From positions 2,472,628-2,532,627 of the forward strand of contig OZ037771.1 in the NCBI GenBank assembly GCA_964035545.1: 60,000 nt of DNA, read 5' to 3'. Positions 43,076-56,203 of this stretch are shown piece after piece. The stretch's first letter is position 1. Each line of letters starts with the position of its first letter. The notes under the pieces were generated by a model, which did not search any database, had not been told where the DNA came from, and saw only the letters and a program-made list of their open reading frames with translations. Both the position numbers and the translations under genes were made by a program. This DNA is from Bugula neritina. Lineage: Eukaryota > Bryozoa > Gymnolaemata > Cheilostomatida > Bugulidae.

Positions 43076-43081
43076 TTTATT
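43076..43081 (-). terminator. polyadenylation signal of the orphan membrane-protein gene
   Basis: AATAAA on the minus strand only 17 bases after the TAG stop at 43099, implying a very short 3' untranslated region. Confidence 0.5.
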
Positions 43082-43098
43082 TTAGAAATAACCGAGTC

Positions 43099-44681
43099 CT
43101 ACGTAAATAAGGTGTAATTTTTTAAAAACTCTTTTGTATTAATTAATTTTGAACTGAATAATTTCTTTTGATGGGCAAATAGCTGAAAATTGTCTGCCCT
43201 TGCTTGAGTACTTTTCGTTTCTTTTAGACAGTATTTCAAGATGTGAAGCATTTGTTTCACATCTTCCATGAAATGGCGATACTGGTTCAACTTGAGATTA
43301 TCTGAAAAAATAAGTTATGATTTATACCTATTGTGTTATTCAGCAATGTAATGAATATATCCTTTCTTCATTATTTAACAATAAATTATTCAACCTACAT
43401 GTCAAATTATTGTATAATATACATAAATAGTTTCCCAGTCTAGAAATTATATGCCACGTTACCAATGTTTATGTCAAACAGATCTTGTGGAGCAGCTCTG
43501 CAATTACCCATGTCTTCCTCGTTGCAACTTTCAGCATATCCGTCTGTCCAGTTCAACTAAAAATACGTTGCAAGAAGTAAATTTTCTACACTAATAAGCG
43601 CGTTTATGGCATAACTTTTTTTGCATGCAATCGCATGTATTGTAATTATAAGAAAATAACCATAAAATGTCATTATATCTCCTATATAGTTACCATGAGA
43701 AGTCACAAGGCTGTGTTCAGGGAATGTGGAGAACTTCAACATTATTTACATGTTCTTTTGGTCAAGCTATCTACATATTTTATTATTTACTAGTCTGCAT
43801 AATTTATGTAATGTTATGCAAATTAATTCATCTTGACAGTAACAAATTAGCACCGGCTGTATTGTGCACTCTTTAACCACGTGCTACCATTATAGTCATT
43901 GACAAAAATGGATATATTTTCAATTTCTATTACAGTACAAGCTAAAATTACCAGCTGATTATATAACAGAATAAACAATATAGGAGAAAAAGATATTTCC
44001 ATTGTTAACTTTCACATATAAAATAAAAAAACTGTTCTAAACACTATGCTGCAATATAAAAGCTATAAAAATGATTGAAAGAAGATTAAGTATTTAGAGT
44101 AGCTACATTGAAGTGATAATAAATCCTAATAATTATGAGACCAGCAAAAGGAAGCTTCTGGAATTGAAAGATGCGCATGGAGTGACTTAAAAAGTTTCTA
44201 GTGTAGAAAATATTAATAGATGCAGTGAGGCCTATCCAGGCATAACGTAGCATTTACTAGGTCATTCACTTTTACATCATAAAAACTGGCCACAGCCGTG
44301 ACACAGCACTCCTGCATGTTTTTCAGAGACGTTTGTTAAAATCAATTAAGTTGCTCATTTCATAAAATGTTTTACCTTGCTAACAAGATCTTTAATAAAC
44401 TCATTGGTTTGCTGAATGTTGGTTTCGTTTGTTTGTATGCCACCCATAAAATGCAACGTGAGAAGCATTGTGAGCAAGCAGAAGAGGATGTTGATTAGCA
44501 GAACGAGAGTGTAGTAACATATGATATCTTTTGTGAACTCGCCCATTCTCAGAAGCCTGCTTCCCTCTAACGTGTCCAGAATGGAAGAACGTAAATATTG
44601 AAGTTCGTTATCTTCAAAGTTTGCATCACCATCTCCGTTCCACCGTCTCATCATGTTGATATTTCTTCTCAAAGAGTTCAT
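43099..44681 (-). CDS. unrecognised single-pass membrane protein
   Basis: Three exons: 44376-44681 (ATG), 43463-43556, 43099-43301 (TAG). Phases 0 and 1 match and give 200 residues. About 50 hydrophilic, basic/acidic N-terminal residues precede one hydrophobic segment (about 52-77, IICYYTLVLLINILFCLL), with no cleavable signal peptide, so a type II orientation is likely. The outer part has potential N-glycosylation sites (NETN, NWTD, NYTL), three cysteines (AESCNEE, GNCRAAP, LKYCLKE) and a helical, Lys/Gln-rich C-terminal third that could form a coiled coil. I know no family with this layout. It lies tail-to-tail with the DEG/ENaC gene, 0.8 kb apart. The matched splice phases and a nearby AATAAA support a real gene; the function is unknown. 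Confidence 0.65.
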
Positions 44682-45842
44682 TGTGATGTTTTAAGTTTAA
44701 CTAAAAATTTTCATAGCTGTTTGTTCACTTTCTGTGATATACATATTTTAAAGCTCTATAAATTTTTTTGATGCTATCTTCTCTTTTTAAGAATTGTTAC
44801 AGTTTTTTTTAAATTCCAAACATTTTCCTCTTTACTAGATTTTCATTATTGCCAGTATGTTTTATTGTACAGCAAATGAATCCTATTAATAATAGCATAA
44901 ATTTAATTAAAGGTAGCAATATCTTAATAAAAACGAACACAACACCCCAGGGTTTAGATTCATAAAGCAATATAAATCAGTAAAAGATGTTTGGTACAAA
45001 TCGAACTTATGACACAATGGTATTTGCTTTACCCCAAAATGATATTATGCATCTTACTTTAAATAAAACCCATCTATTTTTAATAAATAAGACAACCAGT
45101 AGAACCAGTGTAATATTATGGCAAAGACCAATTCACTATAAGTTTCTTTTAAAATGTCAGCCAAATAATATTATAATTATGCAACCTGTATAAAGATGGA
45201 CTTCAGTAACTGTTGGGCCAGCATGTTACTAATTTTAGCCAAGAAGAAAAGTTATTATGATGGTATATGAGTTCGAAAATCTGGACAACAATTACTTCAG
45301 TTGCTTGTCAGGATTTTGCATGTGACCAGTTACAGTGAGTCATTTCATATTCCAGCCTTTTATATATTAAAATAAATCATTAATTCTTATAAATAATGCA
45401 CTAAAAGTTTTCAATTGTTTGGCTATATCCTTCAACAAAATTACGAAAATATTTCTAAAACCAGTTTTTTCACTTTGTATTTGCAAAAAAAGTTTAGCCT
45501 AATTTTTTTCCCCTCCATTTTAATGGATGTCAAACATCAAGCATCGTTGAAAGATCTGCTTCAACATATCTTTGATGTTAGTATTGTTATATATTAGTCG
45601 AATTGCCGGGTCTTAGTACTGCAGCTTTTGCTATCTAACTTCAATAGACAATCTAGATAATTCAAATTAGTATAGAGCAGATGTTGCCATTAGCCAAGTC
45701 ACTACGTCACTATAGACTTCATGATATTCTAATTATTATAACATTCATAGACTACAGTTGAAGGTATATGGGAGATCAATGTGCTGCCATGCATGCATTG
45801 ACTCCACTATCTACACATGGTCTAGTAAAAAGAACTGCATTT
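44682..45842. other. intergenic region between divergent genes
   Basis: AT-rich sequence between the orphan gene (minus) and SLC18B1-like copy B (plus). Short open frames (44987-45193, 45415-45597) have no recognisable features. From about 45780 the sequence resembles the region upstream of copy C. Confidence 0.4.
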
Positions 45843-45850
45843 TATAAAAG
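45843..45850 (+). promoter_or_regulatory. candidate TATA box of SLC18B1-like copy B
   Basis: TATAAAAG lies 104 bases before the ATG, in a block also found before copy C (GCATGCATTGACTCC... then TAGTAAAAA and TATAAAAG). The conservation between duplicates supports a core promoter. Confidence 0.55.
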
Positions 45851-45953
45851 ATATTTTAAAAGTAATTAGTGACTGCAGGTACAGGTCGAACTGCTTTCAG
45901 TAAGCAAGTACTTTAATTCTAGTCAACAGATCCACAGAGAAATTTATCTCAAA

Positions 45954-48900
45954 ATGGGGAACTGCAATGACAGACCTACATCTAATCTCAACTCAGTTTG
46001 GAAAGAAAGGCTACTTCTGATTGTCGTACTCACTGTACAGTTTGTTGCTCTCTGCACAGACACATTTCTTTATCCATTCTTTCCACAAGAAGCTACTGCT
46101 AGAGGATTAACTCCAACATACATTGGGATTGTGTTTTCTTCCTTTGAATTTGCTAGATTTCTCACATTTCTTATCATTGGTTACTTGGTAGGTACCTAAA
46201 CTACATAAAATTTTTAAAATGTAAGGATTTGAATAATTTTGGAAAATGGTAGATATTTGCTTGGTGCAAATTTAAATTTTCATGTTAGCTAATTTAGTCA
46301 CAATTAAAATTTCAAGCTATTTACTAAAATATACAAATTTGAATAAGCAGTTTAACTTTTTGGTAAATTATTATGCAGTCCTCATTTATTTCCTCTTTTG
46401 TTTGTATTACTTTTGGCTAAATGTTTTTGTTCTTATTAAAGTAAAATTTGCTAATAAAATTCAGTCTTGTTTGTGTTAACTTTGTTTGGAAATGTGCATT
46501 TAAAAGTAAAATGTCAGACTAAATGTACATTAGATGAAAATAGTTCACTTTTTACTACAGTGTAAGGGCATTATGAGATTTTGCAATTTTAATATTTTCT
46601 ACAGTTCTGTGCTTAAAATAAATCATTATTAAACAAAGTTAATTTTTAGTGCAAAAATTGATTATAATAAACTCAAAATTCATTTATTTTACAGCACTCA
46701 ACTAATTTGAAAAACTAATTATAGCAATAATTATGATGATATGAAAATTAATAATAATCATTTTAAAGTTATTTAAATACCCTGTATGCTAAATTAAAAG
46801 TTTTTTGTTAAATTTTAAATGCAATATGTTATTTAGATAAGCAAAGCAAATCCAAAACATTGGTGTGTAGTAGGAGGCGGAGTAACATCTGTGTGCTGCG
46901 TACTGTTTGGGTGAGTAGTAATACATATATAAAATATGTTTGGTACTTATTAGTTTCTAAAGTATTATAATATAGTTAGTTATATTGCTAGTCATATATG
47001 TTCATTGTGCAGCTTATTTTTAACTTATAGTATATTACTTATTGAAAGAAATATCATGTCAAACAAAAATGTTTCTGATTATTCTGTTGACAGACTAGTA
47101 GACAGCACATCTGGTACACTCTACTTGGTCTTATGTTCTCTCACCAGATTTATAGCTGGCTCTGGGTCAGCTATGCTTACTGTGGCAGCCATTACACTTC
47201 TGCTGAAAGTTACTTCATATTCTAGCAGTTTTGTAATAGTAAGTATTTCAGGTTTCATCACCATGGTGATATTGTATAACAAAATGTAGGACAATTTTAA
47301 GGTAACCACAGCGAGGTTAAAGCAGTATCTATAGAGATTTAACATATGCTAGGAATTAATTATCTATCTTGGCTGTTATACAATTTCCCAATGTCAAATT
47401 AATAATTTAAATAAGCCTAAGAGATCCAGCTCATTGCCTTCAGGAACACTTTGGGTGTCTGGTTGGTCATCAGAGATTGTTTATAAGTTGTAACAATACT
47501 ATTAATGGTGCAATATAAAGTATCTCTGAAGGTCAACCTCTAAGCAGCAACTAGTAACCCTACTGTTTGTTGCAAACTTTTTTACTTTTATAGGAACATT
47601 TTATTGCAGCCTAGTTTTTGCGAAATCTATGGAATTGTTGCTTCTAGCAATTAGTGGTTGTGTGCACAGCAACGGCAGCAACAGCAGCAGCAGCAGTAGC
47701 AGCACTCTTGGAGTTAACACAACTTATTTCCCAGTTCCTTTTATCAAAACTGAAGAGTTGGCATTGAAAAATGCAATGTTTCTAATAACCTTAGTGTCAA
47801 TGTCAAAAGCCCAAAAGGCACTAAATTGATTAGTTGATTCTTTTAAGTTCAAAAAAAGTTATGATGATTTTATATTCTTGCATTTTTATTTATCTTAATA
47901 TAAAACTTAATTAAACTTTTAGGGAGTAGTTGAAGGGATGCAAGGGGTAGGCTATATAGCAGGACCAGCTCTAGGCTCTGCATTATATTTAGTAAGTATT
48001 GGTTATTATAATAAATGTTAATTATAGATGTAGTAAATATTATTTAGCAAGGGCGCTTTCGGATTCCCTACGCGTAGGGAATCCGAAAGCGCCCCAAGTA
48101 TCAATGATGCAGGATAAGTATTAGTTATATATTGTTGCAAATATTTAATCAAAGGAGTAATTATTGAAAACAAAAATATTGCTCTCTAAGTTAAAGGTCG
48201 CCATTTTTAGACAAATGAAATTGGAGTTATATTATGCGGGATATTTTTTATGAATTATACAGCAATGCCAAAACAACAAAACATTTTGAGATGCTATGTA
48301 TTTTAATTTAGCCACAAGATGCATGCTATGACAAGTTCTATAAAGCCTTACAAGTTAATAACTTCATTGAAGAGAAGTGAATTCAAAAAGCAATTTGCAT
48401 TCTTTATACAATACAGGATTGTGGTAACTGAGTTGAGAAACTTTTTTAACCAACCAAGTGTCTGGTGACATTGTTTGACAGAATGTTTTCAGCATTGTTC
48501 ATTTTCATGTTTGTAAGAAATGATTGACATCGGCAAGCATAATTATTGTCACATGATTTCTATAAAGAGTTGATTTCCTATGATTACATGATGCTCATAA
48601 TTTCAACTATACAACAATAATATATAACATAATGTGCTGGTAAAACTTTTCATGCATTACCAACTGCTAGTGACCATTGCTGGTTGGTACAAACTTCAGC
48701 TTACAGTAATTTATTTGAAATAAAGTCCAAAGAAGGAAAATTAGTATAGAAATGTGATAAATTGAAGCTTTTATCTGTCAGGTAGTTATTTCAACAACTA
48801 CTCATTCTTTGAAATCTAAAAGAATATTTCAGAAAGTTGTACACTATTATAGTAATTGTATTGTTTTGAATGTTAATTTATTTGCAGTTTATTTTACAAA

Positions 48901-50468
48901 AAGAGTAAATTTTATGCACTGTTTGTAGTGAATTGCTTTCTTGGAACTAAATGTCTACAGCTACTGTCTTATGGACAAGTATGCATTATGGTTCTATTTA
49001 TGCAAGACTCTCCTGCTTAAAGTAATTAACAAAATTTTTAGCTTAAATGTTTATCAAACATTCAATTTTAGACTTTCAGGTGATAATATAATGTAATATT
49101 GCCATACAGCACAATTTTTAAACTGTTAGCATAAAACCCTTTGCACACTTAGCAACAGCATATAAAATTTTTTTCTGGTATTTAAATTATTAAGGCCGTT
49201 CAACTAACCAGCTATAAGTAATGCTGGTAATTATTTCAGATAAGTAGTTATACTACTGTGTTTTGGATTCTAGGAAGCTCTTTATTTCTGCTCAACATCC
49301 TCCAAGCACTAATTCTTCCATCTATAGGTGAGTGTACAGTAATGCTAATTCTAAAATAATAAATAAAATAATCTACAAAATGATTGCTTTCAGTAATAAT
49401 AATTGGGAGTTGCATACTTTTTCAGGAACCCTAATTTAAGTTTGTAACAAAACATTTATTTTAAAGAACCAGAAGTTTATTTTAGACAGATATATTATAA
49501 TACATGGTAAATAAAACTTAAGATACGATATAGAGTTTAAAAAAGTGACACGATTTCAGCAACCAGAACTAAAGGTTTTCACAAAACTTTTCTGTTCTTT
49601 TATTGTAACTGTATTATATGTATCAGAATTGCAAATTAGAATATTTTTAGTTTTAAACGCCATTTTATTTTATTATTTATTTTTTTTCAAATTGTGTTCT
49701 AAAGATTAAAACCAAAGCCTTTTTCTAAAATAAGCATTGCCAAAAATTATTACGTTGGCTATTTATTAAATTTGTTTAAACATTATTACAAACCACTTCA
49801 GAATAAAATTTTTGTAATTCTGAGTTAGATTTGTTCTTAAAATCAAAATAATCCTATATTGAATATTTCACTTAAAAATTTTGTAGAGCAAGAAGTCAAT
49901 AAGAAAAGTTCTATAAATTTGTTTAACATTCCTGGAGTGCTGGTGTTGTTTTTCCAAGTCGTAATTTACAGAATAATACTGGGAGCTACATACTCTGGCG
50001 CAAGCAACTACCTAAGTTTTACCGTAAGTAATTTAATTATATATTTTATATTATATTCATTAACACCATGACATCCAAGTGCAAGGCTGTTAAAAATTTA
50101 CGTGCTATAAAAATTAGTACCTGTACCATCATGCTGTACCTATTTATTATTTTTGTTAGTTGAATTTATTTAGCTTAAATGTCTTTCTAGCCACGGCATT
50201 TTTTCACACAATGAAAAGAAATGTGAAAAACTTTTCTTTACAGTTCCAATCATCTCCTTCTACATTAGGAATAGTTTATAGCGTTTGGTCTGCAGGCTAC
50301 TTGATTGGATGCCCTCTGATTTCCCTCTTGGTGAATAAGGTGAGGGGAAATATTGTATATATATGTGTGCGTGTGCGTGTGCGTGTGCGTGTGCGTGTGC
50401 GTGTGCGTGTGCGTGTGCGTGTGCGTGTGCGTGTGCGTGTGCGTGTGCGTGTGCGTGTGCGTGTGCGT

Positions 50469-50512
<44 letters not shown>

Positions 50513-52537
50513 TCATAAAAAAGATACAACTTTTATGATTGGAATTAAAATATATTAGTAAAATTAGCTTAATGAATTTAAATTGTTTTTAATTTTCAAC
50601 TAGTTATAATAACTTTCAGTCTAGCTATCATATATTCATCATGTCAGTGTTTTCGGAAGTTGTGGAACAATGTTAATATACACTACTTCGAATTGTTCAT
50701 TCATAATAATATCTATAGAGTAGAAGACACACTTCAGTTTGTTTACATGAATGCGTATCTTTCGTAACCAGGGGTTCATATACAGTCAAATACTCATAGC
50801 ATGGGTGGCTGCAGTACCTCTCTATATGCTGTCTGGGCCTTCACCCTTCCTAGAATTTCTCTTCAATGATCAGAAGTAAGACTATATATTACATACATTT
50901 GGTGACAAGTGGAACTTTCGGTTAACAAAAATATTTGTATAATTGATCAAATGCGTTTCTTTCTTACTTAGAAATAAAGCCTTAATAATAACCCTAAATT
51001 TCAATAATATATTTTTAAGATGAAAAAGTAAGCAAGATATTATACACAACTTTTGTTTTGGAGTACCAAAAAAAAAATAAATTATTTATAGGTAAAATTA
51101 ATGTATGTATGTGATTGAAGACATAATTTATAATGAATAACTAAAAAATGTTTGAAAAATACAAACTATTTTTTATATTCAGCTTTGGAAAATAAGACAA
51201 TTGTTATTTATTGATGCTAATTGTATTCTTTAAAGGCAATATTTGATTTAATTTAAACTTTTTCTACATAATTTTGTTATCATCAGCTTGATTGAAATGT
51301 TTTTCAAAATGCCAAGCCCTGATTATAGCATAGAAATATTAAATGTGCTTTGCCAAGTTTTATTTAATATTTCAGATATTTCTTGCTAACAGCTATAACC
51401 ATAACAGTCCTAATATTTCTATCAGGAGTTCAGTTTATCCCAGTCTTTCAGGCAGCAATGGACCTGGCAGCGTGAGCATAACTCTAAAACTATTATCAGT
51501 AATTTGTGAAAAGATGCTAAAATAAAAAACTTATTAGAAGGAAACCTTAGTTTGTCATATATGCACTAACTTTAAAATATACAATTTTAGTTAGCAGTAT
51601 TGGAAGTGCATTGGTATTTTTACTGTGTTTATAACTCACTTTCCCTATTATTTACTTAACTCTTTATACTATAGAATTTAGCTTTGTTTTTTATTAAACC
51701 TTTGTGCTGTAAGACCTATTGGGTATGATAAAGTATACAACTTCAACCTTATACATTCACATGGTGCAGCTTTCATAACCAGAATATAGTTTTTGCTTAC
51801 ACTTGATTCTTTGTTCTTTTGAGTCAGTGTGAATGGACATGATAAAGACAGTATGCAGACGTATGGTGCAGTTACTGGAACTGTAAATGGTGCCACTGCA
51901 CTTGGTGCTCTAATAGGACCAGTTTTTGGAGGGGCAATCACTCAGGTGTCAGACTTCACCTGGACTCTCACATCACTCGCTGGTCTCTCACTGCTTGTGG
52001 TGAGTCTGGTTTCATCGAAATCATCTGGGAATCTTTTAACAACCATTATCTGATACTTTGCTTCTTAGAGATTCATTACAAGATAAAGTTCTTTATAAAA
52101 AGAATCACAAAAGTTTATAGTCACTATTCTTGTGAAACACCCCTGATGAAAAGGGTTTTTTCTAAAGTGGGCTAAGGACTTATTCAGAGGAGGCACAGGA
52201 GCAATTATGACTGGATGCTCTTCCTAACATTACTAATGGTCTTTACTGGGGTTCGAACCCATGACTTCGTGTTTACTAAGTCAAAAGCTCTAACCCCTAG
52301 ACCACGACTGCTCTTCTTTATATTACTGGTATACTGCTGTGTCTATTTTTAGATTACTGTTATATTATAGGTAATATACTGCTACTTCTTATTGTCATTC
52401 AGGTTGTGGTCATAAGTGTGTATCTACTGAGTATGAAGTTACTAAAACTACCACTTAAACCGACAGATAGTGTAGAGGTTAATGTTGAAAATGGCGAAAA
52501 ACAAGAACTTTTATCTGAGAGTTCAGATGAAGAATAA
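45954..52537 (+). CDS. SLC18B1-like MFS transporter, copy B
   Basis: Eleven exons: 45954-46187, 46837-46910, 47094-47238, 47923-47991, 49240-49327, 49887-50023, 50244-50339, 50772-50875, 51376-51471, 51828-51999, 52403-52537 (TAA); 449 residues, with phases identical to copy A. It has about twelve hydrophobic segments. Landmarks are TDTFLYPFFPQEATARG (TM1 and loop), SLTRFIAGSGSAML, AGPALGSALYL (GP.LG core of the N half), PSTLGIVYSVWSAGYLIG, GPSPFLEFLFNDQK and LGALIGPVFGGAITQV (C half). The family exports polyamines into vesicles in exchange for protons; the substrate here is inferred. The C-tail has EKQELL (dileucine, 441-442) and an acidic end. Conserved leader bases (AGTCAACAGATCCACAGAGA) before the ATG are shared with copies A and C, which supports the start chosen. 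Confidence 0.93.
47668..47706 (+). repeat. short AGC-rich repeat in intron 3 of copy B
   Basis: Imperfect (AGC)n, reading as poly-Ser in one open frame (47629-47829). The frame is intronic by comparison with copies A and C. Confidence 0.7.
48051..48094. repeat. 44-bp perfect GC-rich palindrome
   Basis: Two 22-base arms meet without a spacer at the central ACGCGT. The left arm begins GGGCGCTTTCGGATTCCCTA and the right arm is its exact reverse complement. It is far richer in G+C than the surrounding intron (intron 4 of copy B). It could extrude a cruciform or form an RNA hairpin. It could also be two abutted ends of a mobile element. Confidence 0.95.
50362..50508. repeat. (GTGTGC)n-(GT)n microsatellite in copy B intron 7
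   Basis: About 20 GTGTGC units and then pure GT, starting about 23 bases after the exon 7 donor. The homologous intron of copy A has the same kind of tract in the other orientation. Confidence 0.97.
52139..52313 (-). mobile_element. tRNA-derived SINE
   Basis: On the minus strand from about 52311, GCAGTCGTGGTCTAGGGGTT begins an A box region. GGGTTCGAACC, a perfect B box, follows about 45 bases on. A non-tRNA body continues to about 52139. The tRNA cloverleaf is degraded, so it is read as a SINE in intron 10 of copy B. It differs from the one at 35.3 kb. Confidence 0.7.
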
Positions 52538-52856
52538 ACCGAAAAAACATTAGGAACCATCACTACAGTTGAATTGGTCAACTCCGGGTCCTTCTTTAAT
52601 CTGCTTTATCCAATCAATCAAACAGACTTTAGACTTTCGATCACTTTGAAGGCTGTCACTGCGAAGAGCCGTGGTTGTGCAGAGTGGTGGTTGTGCAGTT
52701 ACTGCAATCCTTTTGCTGGGAAAGATCCGTGTAGATTAGTCACCAACCATGAGTTGTTTAGAAAAGTCCTCAAGTGTGTTTTATACCTATGAAATATGTT
52801 TTGGCTGCAATAAGATGTAAATTTAACATAATCTGATTTTAGCAAACTAGAGATAT

Positions 52857-52862
52857 AATAAA
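52857..52862 (+). terminator. polyadenylation signal of SLC18B1-like copy B
   Basis: AATAAA 320 bases after the stop codon, followed within 50 bases by a GTGTGTGTGCG stretch typical of a downstream GU-rich element. Confidence 0.55.
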
Positions 52863-55800
52863 TGTATGTGATTGCCAATACAGTAAGCTATTACGATTAT
52901 GTGTGTGTGCGCTACAATGTTTACAAATCCACAATACTGAATAAGTTACTGAATATTAGTAGTAAGGTTTAAAGTAATGGATTTCCTATTTATACTAATA
53001 TTTCTAGCCTAAAGCTATGTAAATGTTGAATTACCTAGTAAATTATACCTGCAAGATAAACTAGACTGCTATGAGATATTTTATAAAAAACATATTATAA
53101 GCCTTAAGAAAATATAATAATTCAGATGGCAATTGCCTCTGAAATAGAATTTTCCAGAAAAGAGCATACAAAGTAAATCTTTCTGATTAAAGTGCTAGCT
53201 TTTAGCAAAAACTTTAATGAATTTATGATGCAAAGAGAAGATGAAAAATTCAAAAACTCTTTCAATGCATATTATACTAGCTAAATTCAAGCATGCACTG
53301 CGCTGCAAAAATACATTTCTTTCTCCTATTTTCTTGTTAAGCAGATAATGTTTATGGCAAAAGCCTGTTTGGCACAGCCTTGCCTTTATAATATATTTGT
53401 ATAAAATTTTTGCAGCATTGCAAAAGATGAAGAAGTCAAGAATACATTTGGAGTTTTTTCTTAAATTCCAGACATCTTTATTTGTCCTAAATTTCCATTA
53501 TTATGTTTAACTGTATATTTGTGATAAGTTATTTTAATAATATGAAATATGTGTTCAACGTAACATCATTTGACAAAACGGAAAATACATGTCAAAATAG
53601 TAGATTCTAGAAAACTACATTTTCAAAAACTCAATTTTTCACAAGCTAGTAGATATAATATAATTTATTGAAAAACGTGAGGTTTTAATATTAAATTTTG
53701 CATAAGTAACAGTTTAAACACAGTGCTGTAAGTTCCTAGAGTTAATATTATTTTAATACTGCAATATGTATGCTAATGCAATATTACCTTACATGTTGCT
53801 TTGTAATTCAATACTAGTAAAATAGTCTCTTTGGAAATTCTTGTATATAATTGCTAACACAACAATTTTTTTACAAGTTGCTTTACTCGTGTTTAGTCAT
53901 AGCTGGTCTTTAGTATAGTTATGTAATTAGTGTGTTTGATTGTACTTATGATGCTTTGTGTAGCTAGCTAGTTTGCCTAGTTTATGTAGAATGCTTTTGT
54001 GGACAAGTAGCTATTTTCTGCGATCTGTATATAAGATCTCCACAAAGATGATTTGTTGATATATGCTTCAGATTAATCATAACAGACTAAGTGTCGGTAA
54101 GCAACTAGTGCTTGGTTACAAGTTATTTCAACTTTTGATTGATCTTTTAGTTTAAGGAAATAAACAAGAAAAAAGTAGCAACATAATTTGATATATAGAA
54201 TATATCAAAATAAATCTGTTTTCTTGCTATACTTTATTATCTAAACGGAATAAATTAATATACATAAGCTAGAATATAGCCACATTTGTAGCAAAAATAG
54301 AAATAGTTGAAGGAAAAAATTGAATTAAATACATGATTAAAAAAAACATAAAAGTTACGTAGCTAATTTGGCAACATTTTAAAAGAAGAAATAATGCTAA
54401 AAATAATACTCTTGTATTCTTCTACCACTAGCTACTGTTTCAGTTAGTTTTAAATAATTCCTTCAGCATTCACTAGAATAGAGCTGAAACTTTTATTTAC
54501 AAAAGAATTAAAGAGAAAAAAAAGAAAACAAAATAACATTAAAACCATGATCAATTTCCACAAGGAATGCATTTTCTAAATAAATTCCTACCATAACCAA
54601 TTCTTTATGCAGTTTATAAAAAACACATAACAAAATATAGACAATCACATGACATCAATGAAAGACATCATGAAAGGCTACTTTCTAGAGTGAGCTCCTA
54701 GGTGCTACTCTACCATTGAGAAACAAAGGCTAAACTGTAAATTCCCTGCACTTGGTACACAGTGGACTCCTAGTCCATACAATAGGTGGAACCTTCAATT
54801 GTGTTTATAATATTAGCAATAAGCCATCTCAGCAAGTAGCTTTTTGCAATCATTTAAGTGGTTATGAGTATGTTATCGCGAGATATATATCATATCATTT
54901 AGACTGGCCGTACAGGCCATAACTAAAGAGTGTAGTTATAAAAGCATTCACATAACCAGCTCACTATAGTTTGAGTACTCATTAAGTCAGATCAGGTTGA
55001 TTTACCTGCTACTTCCTCACCTGTAGCCACCTTGCCATGTACTAGACTTATACATAGTCCTGCTATTGGTAGGTAACATGTAGTTCAGTACTATCTGTCA
55101 CATGAAGGCAGGTAAACATTTCAAAACAGACAAGTGTCTCAAAAGCCAACGACCATCTACCAAATGTAGTTGGGACCCTACTAGGCCATTTCACTTAGCA
55201 CTGCTTGTATCTTTGGCAGTCCTTATGCGTAGAAATATCCAGGGATGTATTGGTAATGCCTTTTTTCTAATATTGAGTGTTTTCAGATACGAAAAGCTTT
55301 TGATCAGTGTTAATATCATCCAATTGATAGCTTTGAATAGCTAATAGACTAAATAGATTAGAAGCAATTAATTCCAAATGCGACATTAACACACGATTAA
55401 TAAAACCAGGAGTATTGTCAAGTATGAGAATTAAACCCAAATAATAGCACCCTTTTTTCTACACATCCCATGATAATATACAGTTAGCTATAAATATTTT
55501 CTAAAGGGATAAACCTTACAATATAATTATAGTCGTTTGTGCCTTGAATTTATTGGCACAAATAAAATTATTGTGACAAGCACATGATGAAGACCAAACT
55601 ACTATAATTAATTTTGTGAATTTTATTCAAATAGGAGACAACAAATATACAAAAGAACTGCATGTATGAAAATGGACATTGGTAAGTACTTAACCAGCAA
55701 GTTAAGTTTTTCTCTTTAGTTATTATGTTACAAGTAGGAAGATAATTAATGATGATGGCATGTCTAAAGACCAATTCTGGCCAGGTTTGCCTGTTATCAA

Positions 55801-56203
55801 CACGCAATTAGTTTGAAAAAGAAGTAACTTTCAGTTAAAGTTACTAATTTTATATGTTATTTATTCGTTGGAATATATTTTTAAATTTAAACTTGATTTA
55901 TTGATAGGTGCTAATTCCTCAGTTATCATTAGACAAAATTATTTGATGCAAATATTTTTAAAACCAGTCATTTAAATTTTTCATTGCAAAAGCAATCAGC
56001 AATATTTTAATTCTCTCTTTTATTAATAGTACAACATTAAAAATCATCAAAGCATTTGCTTCCATAAATCTCTTGTGAATTGGCATTATGGTAGAAATAC
56101 CTATTACTCAACTAAAATTGAAGCTATCTAGAATTGGTGTGCATTCATGCATTTATTGACTCCGCTAACTAAACATGATTTAGTAAAAATGACATCTCAT
56201 AAT
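52863..56203. other. intergenic region between copies B and C
   Basis: AT-rich with no recognised gene on either strand. The open frames (for example 55102-55344 and 55568-55807) lack family features and splice partners. No relic transporter exon was spotted here by eye. Confidence 0.45.

Noticed and set aside
47629-47829. A Ser-rich open frame in intron 3 of copy B
   Set aside because: It is absent from the homologous introns of copies A and C and arises from an AGC repeat.
52246-52313. A tRNA gene on the minus strand
   Set aside because: It has a perfect B box, but the loop spacing is off and the cloverleaf is incomplete, with a SINE-like body beyond.
55102-55344. An 80-codon open frame between transporter copies B and C
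   Set aside because: No family features, splice partners or codon signal distinguish it from chance.
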